Source: Streptomyces sedi
GTDB lineage: Bacteria > Actinomycetota > Actinomycetes > Streptomycetales > Streptomycetaceae
Assembly: GCF_006335015.1 (NCBI RefSeq)
Contig: NZ_VDGT01000003.1
Coordinates: 186,001-250,000 of the forward strand
Reading direction: 5' to 3'
DNA: 64,000 nucleotides
A program made the translations under genes and the position numbers. Shown piece by piece: positions 62,719 through 64,000 of this stretch (the stretch's first letter is position 1; every line of letters begins with the position of its first letter). The notes under the pieces were generated by a model. The model was given only the letters and a program-made list of their open reading frames with translations, searched no databases and was not told the DNA's origin.

Positions 62719-64000
62719 GTGCGCGTCGCACTGCTCACCGAGGGTGGTTACCCGTATGCCCAGGGCGAGTTGGTCGCCTGGTGCGAGCGGCTGGTGCGCG
62801 CGCTGCCCGGGCACGACTTCGAGGTGCGGGCGCTCAGCAGAGGCCGGCGGCAGGCCAGAGGGCCGCGCCGTCCGTTGCCCCCGCACGTGCGGCTGGTGCG
62901 GACCGGGAGGCTCTGGGGCCCGCCCCCCGGGCGCCGGCCCTCCCGCCGGGCGGCGCGGGACTTCGGCGAGGCGTTCGAGGAGCTGACGGCCGGGCTCACC
63001 GGCGACACGGGGGCCGGCGGCGGGGTGGCGGACCGTTTCGCCATGGGGCTCTACGCGCTCGCCGATCAGGCGGCGGCGCACGGCGGGTTGGCCCGCTGGC
63101 TCGCCTCCGACCAGGCGCTCGCCGTGCTGGAGGCGGCCTGCCGCCGCCCCGGGGCGCCGCGCGCCGCGGTGGGCGCCGGCGTCGGGGACCTGCTCGCCGT
63201 CGCCGAACGGCTGGAGCGCGCGCTGCGCCCGCTCTCGCTCGACTGGTACGCGGGCGACCCGTTCGACCCCGGGCTCGGGAAGGCCGACGTCTGCCACGCG
63301 GTCGGCGGCGGACCCGCCGCGCTGCCCGGACTGCTCGCCCGTCACTTCCACGGGACGCCGCTGCTGGTCACCGAGTTCAGGGTGCGGCTGCGCGAGCACC
63401 ACCTGTCGGCGCTGGCCGGCACGGCGGGCCACGCGGTGCCGCCCTCGGCGGCCAGGGCGCCGGTGCGGGCGCTGCTCGCCGGCTTCCAACTCGGCCTGGC
63501 CCGCGCGGTGTACCACGGCGCCCAGCTGATCACCCCGGGCGACGCCCGCGCCGGCCGCTGGCAGCGGCGGTGCGGGGCCGACCCGGCGCGGCAGCGGCCG
63601 GTCTGGCCGGGAGTGGCGGTGGGCGAGCTGGCGGCGCTCGCCGACGAGCTGCCGGCCCCGCCCGTTCCGACGCTGGTCACGGCGGGGCCGCTGGACGAGG
63701 AAGCCGACGCCGGCGGGCTGCTGCGCGCCCTGGCGCGGGTCCGGGCGGCCGAGCCGGCTGCGCGGCTGCTGGCGCTCGGCGGGCCGGCCCCCGAGCCCGG
63801 CGCGGTGCCGGGCGTGCGCTGGTGCCCGCCGGGGTCGGTGGAGCACCGGCCGGCCGCAGGCGCGGCGGCGCGGGCCGCCGGCTGGGCGGCGGGCACGGTG
63901 GCCGTGCTGGTCGACGCGCGCGGCGGCTTCCCCGCGGCGCTGGTCGAGGCCATGAGCTGCGGCCGGGCCGTGGTGGCGGTGGACGCCGGGGCGGCGGCCG
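62719..64000 (+). CDS. PelF-type glycosyltransferase, N-terminal part (cut by window edge)
   Basis: The frame is open to the window end (about 427 residues so far). It begins MRVALLTEGGYPYAQGELVA, the family's N-terminal strand in GT4/DUF3492 (PelF-like) enzymes. Further markers are LERALRPLSLDWYAGDPFDP, LPGLLARHFHGTPLLVTEFR and ELITPG-type YHGAQLITPGDARAGRW. The start of the second Rossmann half has LVTAGPLDEEADAGGL and GGFPAALVEAMSCGRAVVAV, where a Glu in ALVEAMSCG matches the EX7E site. The acceptor is unknown, and exopolysaccharide synthesis is likely. GTG at 62719 follows GAGGGG. The gene is missed if only frames with a stop are considered. Confidence 0.88.
   Translation, partial: MRVALLTEGGYPYAQGELVAWCERLVRALPGHDFEVRALSRGRRQARGPRRPLPPHVRLVRTGRLWGPPPGRRPSRRAARDFGEAFEELTAGLTGDTGAGGGVADRFAMGLYALADQAAAHGGLARWLASDQALAVLEAACRRPGAPRAAVGAGVGDLLAVAERLERALRPLSLDWYAGDPFDPGLGKADVCHAVGGGPAALPGLLARHFHGTPLLVTEFRVRLREHHLSALAGTAGHAVPPSAARAPVRALLAGFQLGLARAVYHGAQLITPGDARAGRWQRRCGADPARQRPVWPGVAVGELAALADELPAPPVPTLVTAGPLDEEADAGGLLRALARVRAAEPAARLLALGGPAPEPGAVPGVRWCPPGSVEHRPAAGAAARAAGWAAGTVAVLVDARGGFPAALVEAMSCGRAVVAVDAGAAA

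Overview
The window is about 72% GC, with strong G/C third-position bias, frequent GTG/TTG starts, many lipoproteins, mycothiol and ECF-sigma genes and long GC hairpins instead of U-tract terminators. Gene order and protein families point to the chromosomal core of a Streptomyces or close relative. I see no rRNA, tRNA, CRISPR array, transposase or prophage gene. Several blocks keep the gene order I recall from Mycobacterium tuberculosis: typA/lpqW-mshB-fdx-dapC, dapE-LOG-folP2-DivIVA-DUF3117, O-methyltransferase-sigE-rseA-htrA-tatB-mrp, and helicase/ferritin-like/DUF3107/TetR/DUF3152.

Layout. 1-4655 (minus): the end of a PAS-domain protein, a SPOR-like small protein, and a succinate dehydrogenase/fumarate reductase operon (small protein, sdhC, sdhA, sdhB). 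4881-9486 (plus): an orphan solute-binding lipoprotein (LpqW-like) with an inserted acidic repeat, then typA/bipA. 9834-28996 (plus): a 19-kb peptide-import island with three complete Opp/Dpp-type ABC transporters. The first two are tandem paralogous operons in the order A-B-C-D-F, separated by one antisense lipoprotein gene. The third is divergent, with the order C-A-B-D-F. The ATPase genes of operons 1 and 2 share long stretches of identical DNA, while the binding proteins and permeases have diverged, and the 3' part of the second oppF has unusual codon use. This mosaic is the most striking evolutionary signal in the window.

29154-38240: small membrane proteins, mshB (mycothiol), a PG_binding_4/YoaR-like wall protein, a GNAT enzyme, 7Fe ferredoxin, and dapC and dapE of the succinyl-DAP (lysine and cell wall) route. 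38323-42197: LOG-family protein, FolP2-like dihydropteroate synthase, DivIVA-domain protein, DUF3117 and an O-methyltransferase that probably starts at a rare ATT codon. 42251-48345: an envelope-stress module (ECF sigma SigE with a recognisable self-type promoter, zinc anti-sigma factor, HtrA protease, TatB), then an Mrp ATPase. 48459-62535: lipoprotein, FMN-binding-like protein, ferritin-like protein, DEAD-box helicase, secreted 5'-nucleotidase, hydrolases, PHP phosphatase, DUF6758, SUFU-domain protein, DUF3107, TetR and a DUF3152 zinc-protease-like protein. The right edge (62719 onward) cuts a PelF-type glycosyltransferase.

Three gene-free intervals (39.1-39.5, 49.8-50.5 and 58.8-59.2 kb) hold copies of one repeat family: a 20-bp inverted repeat closing a roughly 22-nt loop, embedded in longer tandem repeats. 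Strong GC hairpins between convergent genes mark probable bidirectional terminators. I found no wholly new multi-gene system. The best leads are the peptide-transporter mosaic, the repeat family, the acidic insertion in the orphan binding protein, and the ATT start.
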